Positions 25,697-32,823 of a stretch of DNA of 32,823 bases are shown here, piece after piece. Positions within the stretch are counted from its first letter, which is position 1, and each line of letters starts with the position of its first letter. Position numbers and translations under genes: made by a program. The DNA comes from Betaproteobacteria bacterium (GTDB lineage Bacteria; Pseudomonadota; Gammaproteobacteria; Burkholderiales; SG8-39), in the NCBI GenBank assembly GCA_012274205.1, contig JAAOZY010000130.1, positions 1 to 32,823 of the forward strand, written 5' to 3'. A model generated the notes under the pieces. The model made no database searches, was not told where the DNA came from, and worked only from the letters and a program-made list of their open reading frames with translations.

Positions 25697-26543
25697 AATC
25701 CTGGTGATCGGCTCCGGCGTCATGGGCCGCGGCATTGCCAGGAGCTTTGCCGCCGCCGGCATTTCCAGCGCCATATACTCGCGCAACGCGTCCAAGGTCA
25801 CCGGCGTCGACGCGCGTGTCGCGCTAGTCGACCGGCTGCCGCCGCAGGCGCCGACCTTGATCATCGAATCGGTGCCCGAGGAACTGGCGCCGAAATTCGC
25901 GTGCTACGCAGCGATCGAGTCCGCCTACGCCGGTGCGCCGGTGCTCGCGTCCAACACCTCGGGCATCGACCTGGAGGCACTGGCGCAGCCGCTCAAGTAC
26001 CCCGGGCGCTTTATCGGCATGCATTACTTCATGCCGGCGGACGTCAACACCATGGTCGAGGTCGCCCCGATCCGGGCAAGCGATCCCGCGGCGGTGGACA
26101 CGGCCGTGCGCCTGCTCGAGGCGGCCGGCCGAAACTACGTGCGGCTGAAGCGCGCGCTGCCCGGCCTGCTGATCAACCGGCTGCAGCACGCCATCCTGCA
26201 CGAGGCCTACTACCTGATCGACGCAGGCGTGGCCAGCGCCGAGGAAATCGACCGCTGCGCGCGCGACATGCTGGCGCCGCGCATGTGCATCACCGGGCTG
26301 ATCGAACAGAAGGATATCAGCGGTCTCGACACCCACGCCCTGGCGCAGCGCGCACTGGTGCCGGTGCTGCACCACGGCGACCAGCCGCGGCGCGCGCTGC
26401 AGGACCTGTACGAGGCCGGACACCTCGGCATCAAGACCGGCAAGGGCTTCTACGACTGGAGCGGCAAGGATCCCGAGCGGGTCAAGGCCGAGGCCGGGCG
26501 CAAACTTTCCGAATTGCTCGCCTATCTGAAGCAGCAGCGCTAG
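25683..26543 (+). CDS. 3-hydroxyacyl-CoA dehydrogenase-like protein, compact form
   Basis: A 286-residue protein related to 3-hydroxyacyl-CoA dehydrogenases. It has the NAD motif GSGVMG (10-15), catalytic-type S90 in SNTSG, H114 in GMHYFMP, the VEVAP strand and PGLLINR, and ends with the helical domain block GHLGIKTGKGFYDW. From the NAD motif to the IIESVPEEL strand there are only about 50 residues, against roughly 85-90 in typical enzymes. The missing piece matches the helical hairpin that contacts the CoA tail. The substrate may therefore be a free hydroxyacid rather than a CoA ester. The gene overlaps the permease gene by 14 bases and is clearly in the same operon. Confidence 0.82.
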   Translation: MSRPEILVIGSGVMGRGIARSFAAAGISSAIYSRNASKVTGVDARVALVDRLPPQAPTLIIESVPEELAPKFACYAAIESAYAGAPVLASNTSGIDLEALAQPLKYPGRFIGMHYFMPADVNTMVEVAPIRASDPAAVDTAVRLLEAAGRNYVRLKRALPGLLINRLQHAILHEAYYLIDAGVASAEEIDRCARDMLAPRMCITGLIEQKDISGLDTHALAQRALVPVLHHGDQPRRALQDLYEAGHLGIKTGKGFYDWSGKDPERVKAEAGRKLSELLAYLKQQR

Positions 26544-26550
26544 CTGGCCG

Positions 26551-26580
26551 GGTGCAGGGCGAAGATCGCAGCCCTGCGCC
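26551..26580. terminator. Hairpin between convergent genes
   Basis: GGTGCAGGGC (26551-26560) pairs with GCCCTGCGCC (26571-26580) around a 10-base loop, with one wobble. It fills the 39-base gap between the dehydrogenase stop and the DUF202 stop. No T-tract follows on either strand, so it may be a bidirectional stabilising hairpin rather than a classic intrinsic terminator. Confidence 0.4.
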
Positions 26581-26582
26581 CG

Positions 26583-26969
26583 TCAATACCCCTGCCGGAA
26601 CAAGTACGCCAGCAGCGCGGCACCGAAACCCGCTACCGTGAGGTTCATGAACACCGACATGTTCACCCAGTAGCCCGCGGGGATTTCAATCGGCTTCAGC
26701 GTTTTGAGGACGGTCCTGAACTGCAGCGCGGCAGCCACCGACAGCGATGCGCCGAGCAATATGAATATCAGGCCGATCCAGAACGACATCCCCGTTTCCG
26801 GAATGGGCTTGCCGCTGGGGGTGATCCCGCCTGGGGCGATCATATGCAGAAACAGGCCGAAGCGCTCCACGGCGAAACCGAAAGCCATCAGCGTCAGGCA
26901 GGTACGGTTCCAGGCGAGCAGCGTGCGCTCGGCCGCAAAGAACACCCGCGGATCGTTCAAATCTGACAT
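26583..26969 (-). CDS. DUF202-family small membrane protein (YidH-like)
   Basis: A 128-residue membrane protein with three hydrophobic segments. The opening block DPRVFFAAERTLLAWNRTCLTLMAFGFAVERFG is the defining signature of DUF202 (YidH-like) proteins, whose function is unknown. AGGAA lies about 8 bases before the ATG at 26969. Repeat copy C lies 24 bases upstream of the start codon and may form part of its leader. It converges on the dehydrogenase gene and appears to be a single-gene unit with no functional link to its neighbours. Confidence 0.88.
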   Translation of the reverse strand: MSDLNDPRVFFAAERTLLAWNRTCLTLMAFGFAVERFGLFLHMIAPGGITPSGKPIPETGMSFWIGLIFILLGASLSVAAALQFRTVLKTLKPIEIPAGYWVNMSVFMNLTVAGFGAALLAYLFRQGY

Positions 26970-26992
26970 GGTCCGTTTCCTGTTTTGTAGTT

Positions 26993-27066
26993 GGAGTTCA
27001 TTTCAAAACGAGGGAATATCCCATGTGGGGACTTCCTTCGGGGCGCATCCCCTCATTCTCCCCTAG
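26993..27066. repeat. Palindromic dispersed repeat, copy C (shorter, diverged)
   Basis: About 74 bases match the family seen at 10001 and 12442. The left end, GGAGTTCATTTCAAAACGAG, matches the reverse complement of the right end of copy A at most positions. The right half contains GGGGACTTCCTTCGGGGCG and CATCCCCTCATT, almost identical to copy B in forward orientation. The centre is shortened. The mixture of arms fits a palindromic element that has lost internal sequence. Confidence 0.7.
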
Positions 27067-27073
27067 ATCAGAG

Positions 27074-27098
27074 GCCATTTCAGTAATTCTGAAATGGC
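27074..27098 (-). terminator. Hairpin downstream of abfD
   Basis: A perfect 10-bp stem (27074-27083 with 27089-27098, GCCATTTCAG/CTGAAATGGC) with a 5-base loop starts 15 bases after the abfD stop on the minus strand. There is no T-rich tract after it, so it may protect the 3' end or end transcription weakly. Confidence 0.4.
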
Positions 27099-27112
27099 AT
27101 CTTGGATAAGGC

Positions 27113-28663
27113 TCAGGCCTTCACCGGCGCGGCGGCATCCGCGGCTTTCGGCGCGCGCAGCTTGCCCAGCCCGCTGCGGATGGCGGCTTCCACCGTCTCG
27201 ACGCTGTTGTTGAGCGCGAGGCTCTTCGCGTACACCTTCTTCTCCTCGACGTTGGCGAGGCGGCTGATGAGCACGCGCTGCGCCTGCGGCGAGCCGGCGC
27301 CGTGCATGGACTCGGTGAGATAAGCTACCGCCCCGCGCCCCATGGTGAGGTTCTCGATCAGGCGCAGCAGGCGCATGCGCTCGTAAGTACTCATGCCGGC
27401 CGCGCCGGCGAGGTATTTCTTCAATATCCCCGCGGTCTGCGGATTGAGCCAGTCCTTCGCCGAGGGCAGCGTCACCATCAGGCCGCCGGCAATGTCCTGC
27501 AGGATGCGCGCGATCTCATAGGGCAGGCGCGTCACGTTCTGCTTGCACACGTTGGCGAGCAGCGCGTCGACGAAGAAATTGCCAGCTGGCAGCTTCCTGC
27601 CATTGGCCGAGCAGGCGATGCCGCAGGCAAACAGCGTTTCGTTGAGATGGTTCATCTCGACGATTTTATCCTTGATGTGCGATGCCCTGGCCACGCCGTT
27701 GTATTCGGCGATGGACGCGGCAGCGCCTATGGCCACGTCGCCGTTGCCGACTTTGCAGCCGCCGTAGCTCTGGCGGTGGTAACTCGCGAAAACGTCCACC
27801 AGCGGCGCGGCAAACTCGGTCTCGCCGTTCATGAAGATCATGGCGTCGGGCACGAACACGTCGTCGAAGATCATCAGCGCTTCCTGGCCGCCGTAGGTCG
27901 GGCTGCCGGCATCGATGTCGGAGGCTTCGCCGCCGCCGAGCTTGCGCTCGTCGCAGGACTGGCGCCCGTAGATGTAGGTGATGCCTTCGGAGTCCGACGG
28001 CAGTGCACAGGTGATGGCGTAGTCCTTCTCGTCCGGCTTCAGCGACACGGTCGGCATCACCAGCACCATGTGCGAATTCACCGAACCGGTCTGGTGCGCC
28101 TTGGCGCCGCGGATGAGGACGCCGCCCGGGCGCCGCTCGACCACGCGCAGGTACATATCCTTGTCCTGCTGCTCCGCCGGGCGCTTCGCGCGATCGCCTT
28201 TGACGTCGGTCATGGCACCGTCGACGATCCAGTCGTTCTGCTCCATGGCAAGGGCGAACTGCCTGAAGCGGGCGTGGTATTGCGTGCCGAGTTTGCGGTC
28301 CATGTCGAAGGTGGTGGCGAACACGGCGTTCAGCGCATCCAGGCCGACGCAGCGCTGGAAGCAGGTGCCGCAGCGCTGCCCGAGCAGGCGCTGCATGCGC
28401 ACCTTGTTGATCAGATCCTCAGTGCTCTGGTGCAGATGGCAGAAACGGTTGACGGTCGCACCGGTCAGCGCGGATTTCGCCGTCATCAGCTGACGGTGCT
28501 CGGGGTCATGCGCCAGTTCGTAGGTCAGGGCCACGGTATTCATCGAGGTCCGGATATACGGATGCTCAAGCGGATTGGCGAGCAGCTTGCCGTCCAGATA
28601 GACCTTGAGCGGCTTGCGCCGCGCGAGGCTGTCGCGGTACTGTTGTGCGTTCATCATGGCCAT
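27113..28663 (-). CDS. abfD: 4-hydroxybutyryl-CoA dehydratase / vinylacetyl-CoA isomerase
   Basis: A 516-residue flavin and [4Fe-4S] enzyme that dehydrates 4-hydroxybutyryl-CoA to crotonyl-CoA through a ketyl radical. It aligns with the Clostridium aminobutyricum enzyme over nearly its whole length: LMTAKSALTGATVNRFCHLHQST, KVRMQRLLGQ, AKAHQTGSVNSH, YGRQSCDERK and LTESMHGAGSPQAQR. The cluster ligands are present as C101 and C105 (CFQRC), H296 and C303 (YHRQSYGGC), matching C99, C103, H292 and C299. These separate it from the related HpaB flavin monooxygenases, which lack them. The ATG at 28663 has a GGAGGG ribosome site and begins MAMMNAQQYRDSL as in the family. The C-terminus carries an alanine-rich tail of about 20 residues. 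It is a lone gene; CoA-transferase and alcohol dehydrogenase partners are not in the window. Confidence 0.93.
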   Translation of the reverse strand: MAMMNAQQYRDSLARRKPLKVYLDGKLLANPLEHPYIRTSMNTVALTYELAHDPEHRQLMTAKSALTGATVNRFCHLHQSTEDLINKVRMQRLLGQRCGTCFQRCVGLDALNAVFATTFDMDRKLGTQYHARFRQFALAMEQNDWIVDGAMTDVKGDRAKRPAEQQDKDMYLRVVERRPGGVLIRGAKAHQTGSVNSHMVLVMPTVSLKPDEKDYAITCALPSDSEGITYIYGRQSCDERKLGGGEASDIDAGSPTYGGQEALMIFDDVFVPDAMIFMNGETEFAAPLVDVFASYHRQSYGGCKVGNGDVAIGAAASIAEYNGVARASHIKDKIVEMNHLNETLFACGIACSANGRKLPAGNFFVDALLANVCKQNVTRLPYEIARILQDIAGGLMVTLPSAKDWLNPQTAGILKKYLAGAAGMSTYERMRLLRLIENLTMGRGAVAYLTESMHGAGSPQAQRVLISRLANVEEKKVYAKSLALNNSVETVEAAIRSGLGKLRAPKAADAAAPVKA

Positions 28664-28883
28664 GGCGATCCCTCCGGTTGGCTGCGCCAGCGTACTGGGC
28701 GCAGCCGGGCCGCGGCTGCGCTGCTGCAGGCAGTCTAAGCCCGGGCTAAAGCAGGCTATTTGACCTAAGACAATATGCGGCGCCTTGAGCCCGGCGCGGC
28801 GGCGGTGTGTATCATTGGTACTGTGGGCGGGTGCCAACCCGGGACGCAACGCCGTTGGTGACGCGGGTATTCGGAACAAAGCG

Positions 28884-31800
28884 ATGAAGCGCAGGCCGCA
28901 GGAAACGGGGCAGAAACCGGCGTACAAGGCCGATGCGCATGGCGCGGGTGCGCCGCCCGCCGGCGCGGCAGCGCCCGTCTACACGGGCGACTCCGGCCTG
29001 CGCAGCGTATTCGAACAATCGCCCGACCCGGCCTGGATCATCGACGGCCATCATTTCGTCGAAGCCAATGCGGCTGCCCGGGCCGCCATCGGCTATACCG
29101 ACAAGGCCGAATTCCTGCGCCTGCACCCGTCCCAAATTTCGCCCGAACTGCAGCCCGACGGCGAGTCCTCCTACCTCAAGGCCGAGCGCCACATGCGCAC
29201 CGCGGAGGGGCAGGGGGTGCACCGCTTCGAATGGGTGCACCGCCGCAGCGACGGGACGCCGTTTCCGGTCGAGGTGACCCTGGCGGCAATCGACCTGCAC
29301 GGCCGCCAGGCGCTGTATTGCATCTGGCGCGACATCACCGAACGCAAGCGCGCGGACCAGCTGTTGCGCCTGGAGCATGCGGTCGCGCGCCAGCTTGCCG
29401 ATGCCGACAGCGCAAGCGCCGGCCTGAAGGCGGTGATCCGCACCGTGTGCGAAACGCAGGACTGGGCGCGCGGCACCTACTGGCGCGTCGACACGGCCGC
29501 GGACGTACTGCGCTTCAGCGAGTTCTGGAACGTTCCCGGTACCGAATTCGAGCGCTACACCGAGCGTTCGCGCGACATGGTGTTCAAGCGCGGCGCCGGA
29601 TTGGTGGGCCGGGCATGGCAGTCGGCCGAACCGCTGTGGGCCGCGGATCTGGTCAATGATCCGCGCGTGCTGGTAAAGGCGCTGGCGCAGGAGACCAGCG
29701 TGCGCGGCATGTTCGTTTTTCCCGTGCTCTCGGATGGAACGGTGATCGGCGTGCTGGTCTTCGCCAGCCGCGAAGTGCGCCAGCCCGACACGCGCCTGCT
29801 GGCGGCGGCGCAGGTCATCGGCAGCCAGGTCGGACAGTTCCTGCAGCGCAAGCAGGCGGAAGAGGCGCTGCGCACCAGCGAAGCGCGCTATCGCGCGCTC
29901 ACCGAGCTATCGTCCGACTGGTATTGGGAACAGGACGAAAACCTGCGTTTCACGCGCATATCGCGGCAAACCCTGGGGCACGAGGATATCGGGGGGAGCA
30001 TCTTCCTCGGACACACGCGCCGCAGTGCGCCGGGCGTGCGCTGGGACGAGATGGAACTGGCGGCGCTGGAGGTGATCACGGCGTCGAGGCGGCCGTTCCG
30101 CGATTTCGAGATCGGCCGCAGCTACCTCGGCGGCCCGAAATATTACGTGCAGATGAACGGCGAACCCGTGTTCGACCAAAGCGGGCGCTTCGCCGGTTAT
30201 CGCGGCATCGGCAAGGACGTTACCGAGCGCAAGCGCCGCGACGAGGGGCTGCGCATTTTCCGCGCGGCGATGAACGCCACCGCAGACGGCATTTATCTGG
30301 TCGACCGCTCGAGCATGCGCTTCATCGATGTCAACGAAGCGGCATGCCGCATGCAGGGGCGCACGCGCGAGGAAGTGCTCGCCCTCGGCCCGCACGAGGT
30401 GCTGTCGCTATCGCGCGAGGAATTAGAGCGCAGTTACGACGAGTTCATCGCCAGCGGCAGCGGCACCCAGCGCTTTGAGCTGCTGCGTCCGCGCAAAAAC
30501 GGCGCGCACGCCTGGGTCGAGCTGGAGCGCAGCGCCCAGCGCTGGGGCGACAGCTGGATGATCGTCACCGTGGTGCGCGACATCAGCGCGCACAAACGCG
30601 CGGAGCAGACCATACGGCATCGCAGCGCGCAGCAAAGCCTGATTGCGAGCTTCGGCCAGCAGGCGCTGGCCAGCGCTCACCTCGACGACCTGCTGGCGCG
30701 CGCGGTCGCAGTCGTCACCGAAGGTGTGGACGCAGGCTGGTGCAGGATCCTGCTGCTCACGCCCGACCGGCGCACGCTGGTGCTCAAGGCCGGCAGCGGC
30801 TGGGAGCCGGGCTGGATCGAGCGGACGTTCGAGGCGGTCGATGCAAACACCCAGGACCGCTACGTACTCGACGCCGGCGAGCCGGTGGTGGTCGAGGATT
30901 TCGCGCGCGAATCCCGTTTCGCCGCGTCGGCGATGCTCGCCGCGCACGCCCTCGGCAGCGGCATCGATGTCCCGATCGGCGCTGCCGACGGGCGGATCGG
31001 GATCCTGGGGGCGTATGCGCGCGAACCGCGCCGCTTCAGCAGTGACAGCATCGACTTTCTGCGCAGCGTTGCCAACATCATTCAGACCGCGGTCGAGCGC
31101 AAGGCGGTCGAGGACAAACTCGCCTATCTGGCGCAGTTCGACAGCGTCACCGGACTGCCGAACCGCAGCCTGTTTCTCGATCGCCTTTCCCAGATGCTGA
31201 CGCAGGCGCAGCGCAACGGCTGGCTCGCGGGCGTCGTTTTCGTCGACCTTGATCGCTTCAAGGCGGTCAACGACACCTACGGCCACAGCGTCGGCGACAG
31301 CCTGCTGCGCCTGGTCGCGCAGCGGCTGACCGAGAGCGTGCGCGCCGGGGACAGCGTCGGCCGCCTGGGCGGGGACGAATTCGCCATTGCGCTGTCGTCG
31401 CTGGGCAAGGCCGACGACGCCAGCCTGGTGGCGCAAAAGGTGGTCGAAGCGCTGGCGCGCCCGTTCGATCTGGCCGAGCACGCGATCTACGCCACCGCGA
31501 GCCTGGGGGTCGCGATCTATCCGGGCGACGGCACCGATGCCGATACACTGCTGAAAAACGCCGACATCGCCATGTATCGCGCCAAGGAACACGGCCGCAA
31601 CGCCTACCAGTTCTACCTGCCGCAAATGAACGAGCGCGCGGAAAAGCGCATGCGCCTGGAAGCACAGCTGCGCGGCGCGCTCGAGCGCGGGGAGTTCCTG
31701 CTGCACTACCAGGCCAAGGCGGACCTTCGCAGCGGAGCGATCAGCGGCTTCGAGGCGCTGCTGCGCTGGCGCCATCCCGAACGCGGGTTGGTGCAGCCGC

Positions 31801-32453
31801 TCGAATTCATCTCCATTCTCGAAGACACCGGGCTGATCGTGCCGGTCGGCAAATGGGTGGTGCGAACGGCATGCGAGCAGCTCGCCAGCTGGCGCGCCGC
31901 AGGCGTTGCGCCGCGCCCGATCGCAATCAACCTGTCGGCGCGCCAGTTCCAGCAGAAGGATCTCGACAGCTCGATCGGCGACATCCTCAGGGACACCGGC
32001 GCCGATCCTTCCCTGCTGGAGTTCGAGCTTACCGAATCGCTGCTGATGAACGATGCCGAGGACGCGGTGCGCACCCTGAAGCGGATGAAAGCCTACGGCC
32101 TGCGCCTGTCGGTGGACGACTTCGGCACCGGCTACTCCAGTCTTGCCTATCTCAAACGCTTCCCCCTGGACGCGCTCAAGATCGACCGCGCCTTCGTGCG
32201 CGATGTCACCAGCGATCCCGACGATGCGACCATCGTGCTCACCATCATCAACCTGGCGCACAGCCTCAGGCTCAAGGTCGTGGGCGAGGGCGTCGAGTCG
32301 GCGGAGCAGCTGCGTTTTCTCGGCGCGCACGGCTGCGACGAAATTCAGGGCTACCACTTCGCCCGGCCGCTGCCGGCTGCGGACTGCACCCGCATGCTGA
32401 TCGAGGACCGCCGCCTGCCGCGCGCGCCGCGTGCAAGCGGAGAATCGTTCTGA
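28884..32453 (+). CDS. Multi-sensor GGDEF/EAL cyclic di-GMP protein
   Basis: A 1189-residue soluble protein without membrane helices. Order, by rough residue: PAS (35-155), GAF (160-325), PAS (333-455), PAS (458-575), GAF (580-740), GGDEF (745-910) and EAL (925-1175). The cyclase motif GGDEF is intact at 829-833, with an RxxD inhibitory site (R820-D823) exactly five residues before it. The phosphodiesterase keeps EALLRW (957-959), NLSARQ, ELTES, DDFGTGYSS (1078 onward) and QGYHFARPL. Both activities could therefore be present, set by signals at five sensor domains. The ATG at 28884 is chosen because the upstream stretch looks non-coding, though its ribosome site is weak. The product could feed the YcgR-like PilZ protein, which is an inference. 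The stop overlaps the following MFS gene. Confidence 0.92.
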   Translation: MKRRPQETGQKPAYKADAHGAGAPPAGAAAPVYTGDSGLRSVFEQSPDPAWIIDGHHFVEANAAARAAIGYTDKAEFLRLHPSQISPELQPDGESSYLKAERHMRTAEGQGVHRFEWVHRRSDGTPFPVEVTLAAIDLHGRQALYCIWRDITERKRADQLLRLEHAVARQLADADSASAGLKAVIRTVCETQDWARGTYWRVDTAADVLRFSEFWNVPGTEFERYTERSRDMVFKRGAGLVGRAWQSAEPLWAADLVNDPRVLVKALAQETSVRGMFVFPVLSDGTVIGVLVFASREVRQPDTRLLAAAQVIGSQVGQFLQRKQAEEALRTSEARYRALTELSSDWYWEQDENLRFTRISRQTLGHEDIGGSIFLGHTRRSAPGVRWDEMELAALEVITASRRPFRDFEIGRSYLGGPKYYVQMNGEPVFDQSGRFAGYRGIGKDVTERKRRDEGLRIFRAAMNATADGIYLVDRSSMRFIDVNEAACRMQGRTREEVLALGPHEVLSLSREELERSYDEFIASGSGTQRFELLRPRKNGAHAWVELERSAQRWGDSWMIVTVVRDISAHKRAEQTIRHRSAQQSLIASFGQQALASAHLDDLLARAVAVVTEGVDAGWCRILLLTPDRRTLVLKAGSGWEPGWIERTFEAVDANTQDRYVLDAGEPVVVEDFARESRFAASAMLAAHALGSGIDVPIGAADGRIGILGAYAREPRRFSSDSIDFLRSVANIIQTAVERKAVEDKLAYLAQFDSVTGLPNRSLFLDRLSQMLTQAQRNGWLAGVVFVDLDRFKAVNDTYGHSVGDSLLRLVAQRLTESVRAGDSVGRLGGDEFAIALSSLGKADDASLVAQKVVEALARPFDLAEHAIYATASLGVAIYPGDGTDADTLLKNADIAMYRAKEHGRNAYQFYLPQMNERAEKRMRLEAQLRGALERGEFLLHYQAKADLRSGAISGFEALLRWRHPERGLVQPLEFISILEDTGLIVPVGKWVVRTACEQLASWRAAGVAPRPIAINLSARQFQQKDLDSSIGDILRDTGADPSLLEFELTESLLMNDAEDAVRTLKRMKAYGLRLSVDDFGTGYSSLAYLKRFPLDALKIDRAFVRDVTSDPDDATIVLTIINLAHSLRLKVVGEGVESAEQLRFLGAHGCDEIQGYHFARPLPAADCTRMLIEDRRLPRAPRASGESF

Positions 32454-32823
32454 TACGAACGCAATGGCCAGCAGTCTGGGCTGCCATCGCCACGGGCATC
32501 GTTGCAGCTGCCTGCGTCGGCAAGCTGCCCCCGGCGATCCCCCTGCTGCGCCAGGAGTTCGGCCTGTCGCTGGTCGCGGCAGGCTGGGTCAACTCGACCT
32601 TCAATACGCTGGCGGTGAGCACTGCGGTGTTTTTCGGCGCGCTCGCAAGCCGCTACGGTGCACTGCGCTGCTGCGCCGCAGGACTTGCCGCCCTGATGCT
32701 GGGAGGAGCGCTCGGCGCGGCCGCGACCGGCGCCGGCATGCTGTTCGCCTCGCGCATTGTCGAAGGCGCGGGTTTCATTTCGATCGCGGTGTCGGCGCCT
32801 GCGCTGGTCACCGTGGCCAGCGC
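32450..32823 (+). CDS. MFS transporter, N-terminal part, possible CTG start
   Basis: The frame is open to the window end and encodes 124 residues of a major facilitator superfamily protein. Helix 1 is WPAVWAAIATGIVAAACVGK, followed by LPPAIPLLRQEFGLSLVAAGWVNSTFNTLAV and the loop ALASRYGALRCCAAGLAALML, matching the MFS loop between helices 2 and 3, then ASRIVEGAGFISIAVSAPAL. No ATG, GTG or TTG lies in frame between 32342 and the first helix. CTG at 32450 has GGAG 7 bases upstream and overlaps the preceding stop (CTGA), so it is the best candidate start. The substrate is unknown. Confidence 0.7.
   Translation, partial: MIRTQWPAVWAAIATGIVAAACVGKLPPAIPLLRQEFGLSLVAAGWVNSTFNTLAVSTAVFFGALASRYGALRCCAAGLAALMLGGALGAAATGAGMLFASRIVEGAGFISIAVSAPALVTVAS

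Noticed and set aside
27113-28663. Annotation as 4-hydroxyphenylacetate 3-monooxygenase (HpaB), tempting because hpaH and hpaI are nearby
   Set aside because: The CFQRC and YHRQSYGGC iron-sulfur ligands and the end-to-end match to 4-hydroxybutyryl-CoA dehydratase point to AbfD.
28738-28747. Palindrome AGCCCGGGCT upstream of abfD
   Set aside because: It is short and GC-only in its core, with no convincing promoter boxes beside it, so it could easily occur by chance here.
30423-32357. Open frame of 644 codons on the minus strand opposite the GGDEF/EAL gene
   Set aside because: The opposite strand has intact GGDEF and EAL motifs, and this frame is a composition shadow.

Overview
The window is GC-rich, densely coded chromosomal DNA. 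The gene types point to a betaproteobacterium, probably Burkholderiales-like: a Bug/TctC-type periplasmic receptor, one DctPQM and one TAXI-type TRAP transporter, an orphan membrane-anchored TAXI receptor, a YcgR-type PilZ protein, EttA and RF3. This placement rests on gene content and style only. I saw no tRNA, rRNA, CRISPR array, transposase or phage gene.

Layout. 1-294 is the N-terminal part of a Bug receptor (minus). 295-749 has no protein gene but holds a strong sigma70-type promoter, three short stem-loops and a decaying array of terminator-like hairpins, which I read as a candidate small RNA locus. Next come prfC (minus), an orphan TAXI-type binding protein (plus) and a dctP-dctQ-dctM operon (minus) with a good promoter and a long hairpin between dctP and dctQ. 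7042-12442 (plus) holds a FeoB-like iron transporter with a degenerate GTPase motif, a YcgR-like PilZ protein, an SDR oxidoreductase with a DUF3617 protein, and a class III cyclase fused to an FHA-like domain. ettA (minus) and a small membrane methyltransferase (plus) follow.

14869-18819 (minus) groups a membrane sensor cyclase, a cupredoxin-like periplasmic protein and an outer-membrane barrel. 18844-26543 is a catabolic region: hpaH diverges from a NIPSNAP protein, an RraA-like aldolase, hpaI and a D-2-hydroxyacid dehydrogenase, followed by a TAXI receptor, a fused TRAP permease and a 3-hydroxyacyl-CoA dehydrogenase-like protein. A DUF202 membrane protein and a 4-hydroxybutyryl-CoA dehydratase (abfD) come next, then a very large PAS/GAF/GGDEF/EAL protein and the start of an MFS transporter.

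How the genes may work together. HpaH and HpaI would turn an oxo-heptenedioate into pyruvate and succinate semialdehyde. Succinate semialdehyde is one reduction and one CoA activation away from the AbfD substrate, and AbfD yields crotonyl-CoA, two steps upstream of acetoacetyl-CoA. The window therefore suggests, but does not prove, a link between a meta-cleavage-type lower pathway and the 4-hydroxybutyrate route, fed by a TAXI TRAP importer. A second theme is second-messenger signalling: two class III cyclases, a PilZ effector and a dual GGDEF/EAL protein. A third is a dispersed palindromic repeat of about 110 bp with three copies, all in intergenic positions.
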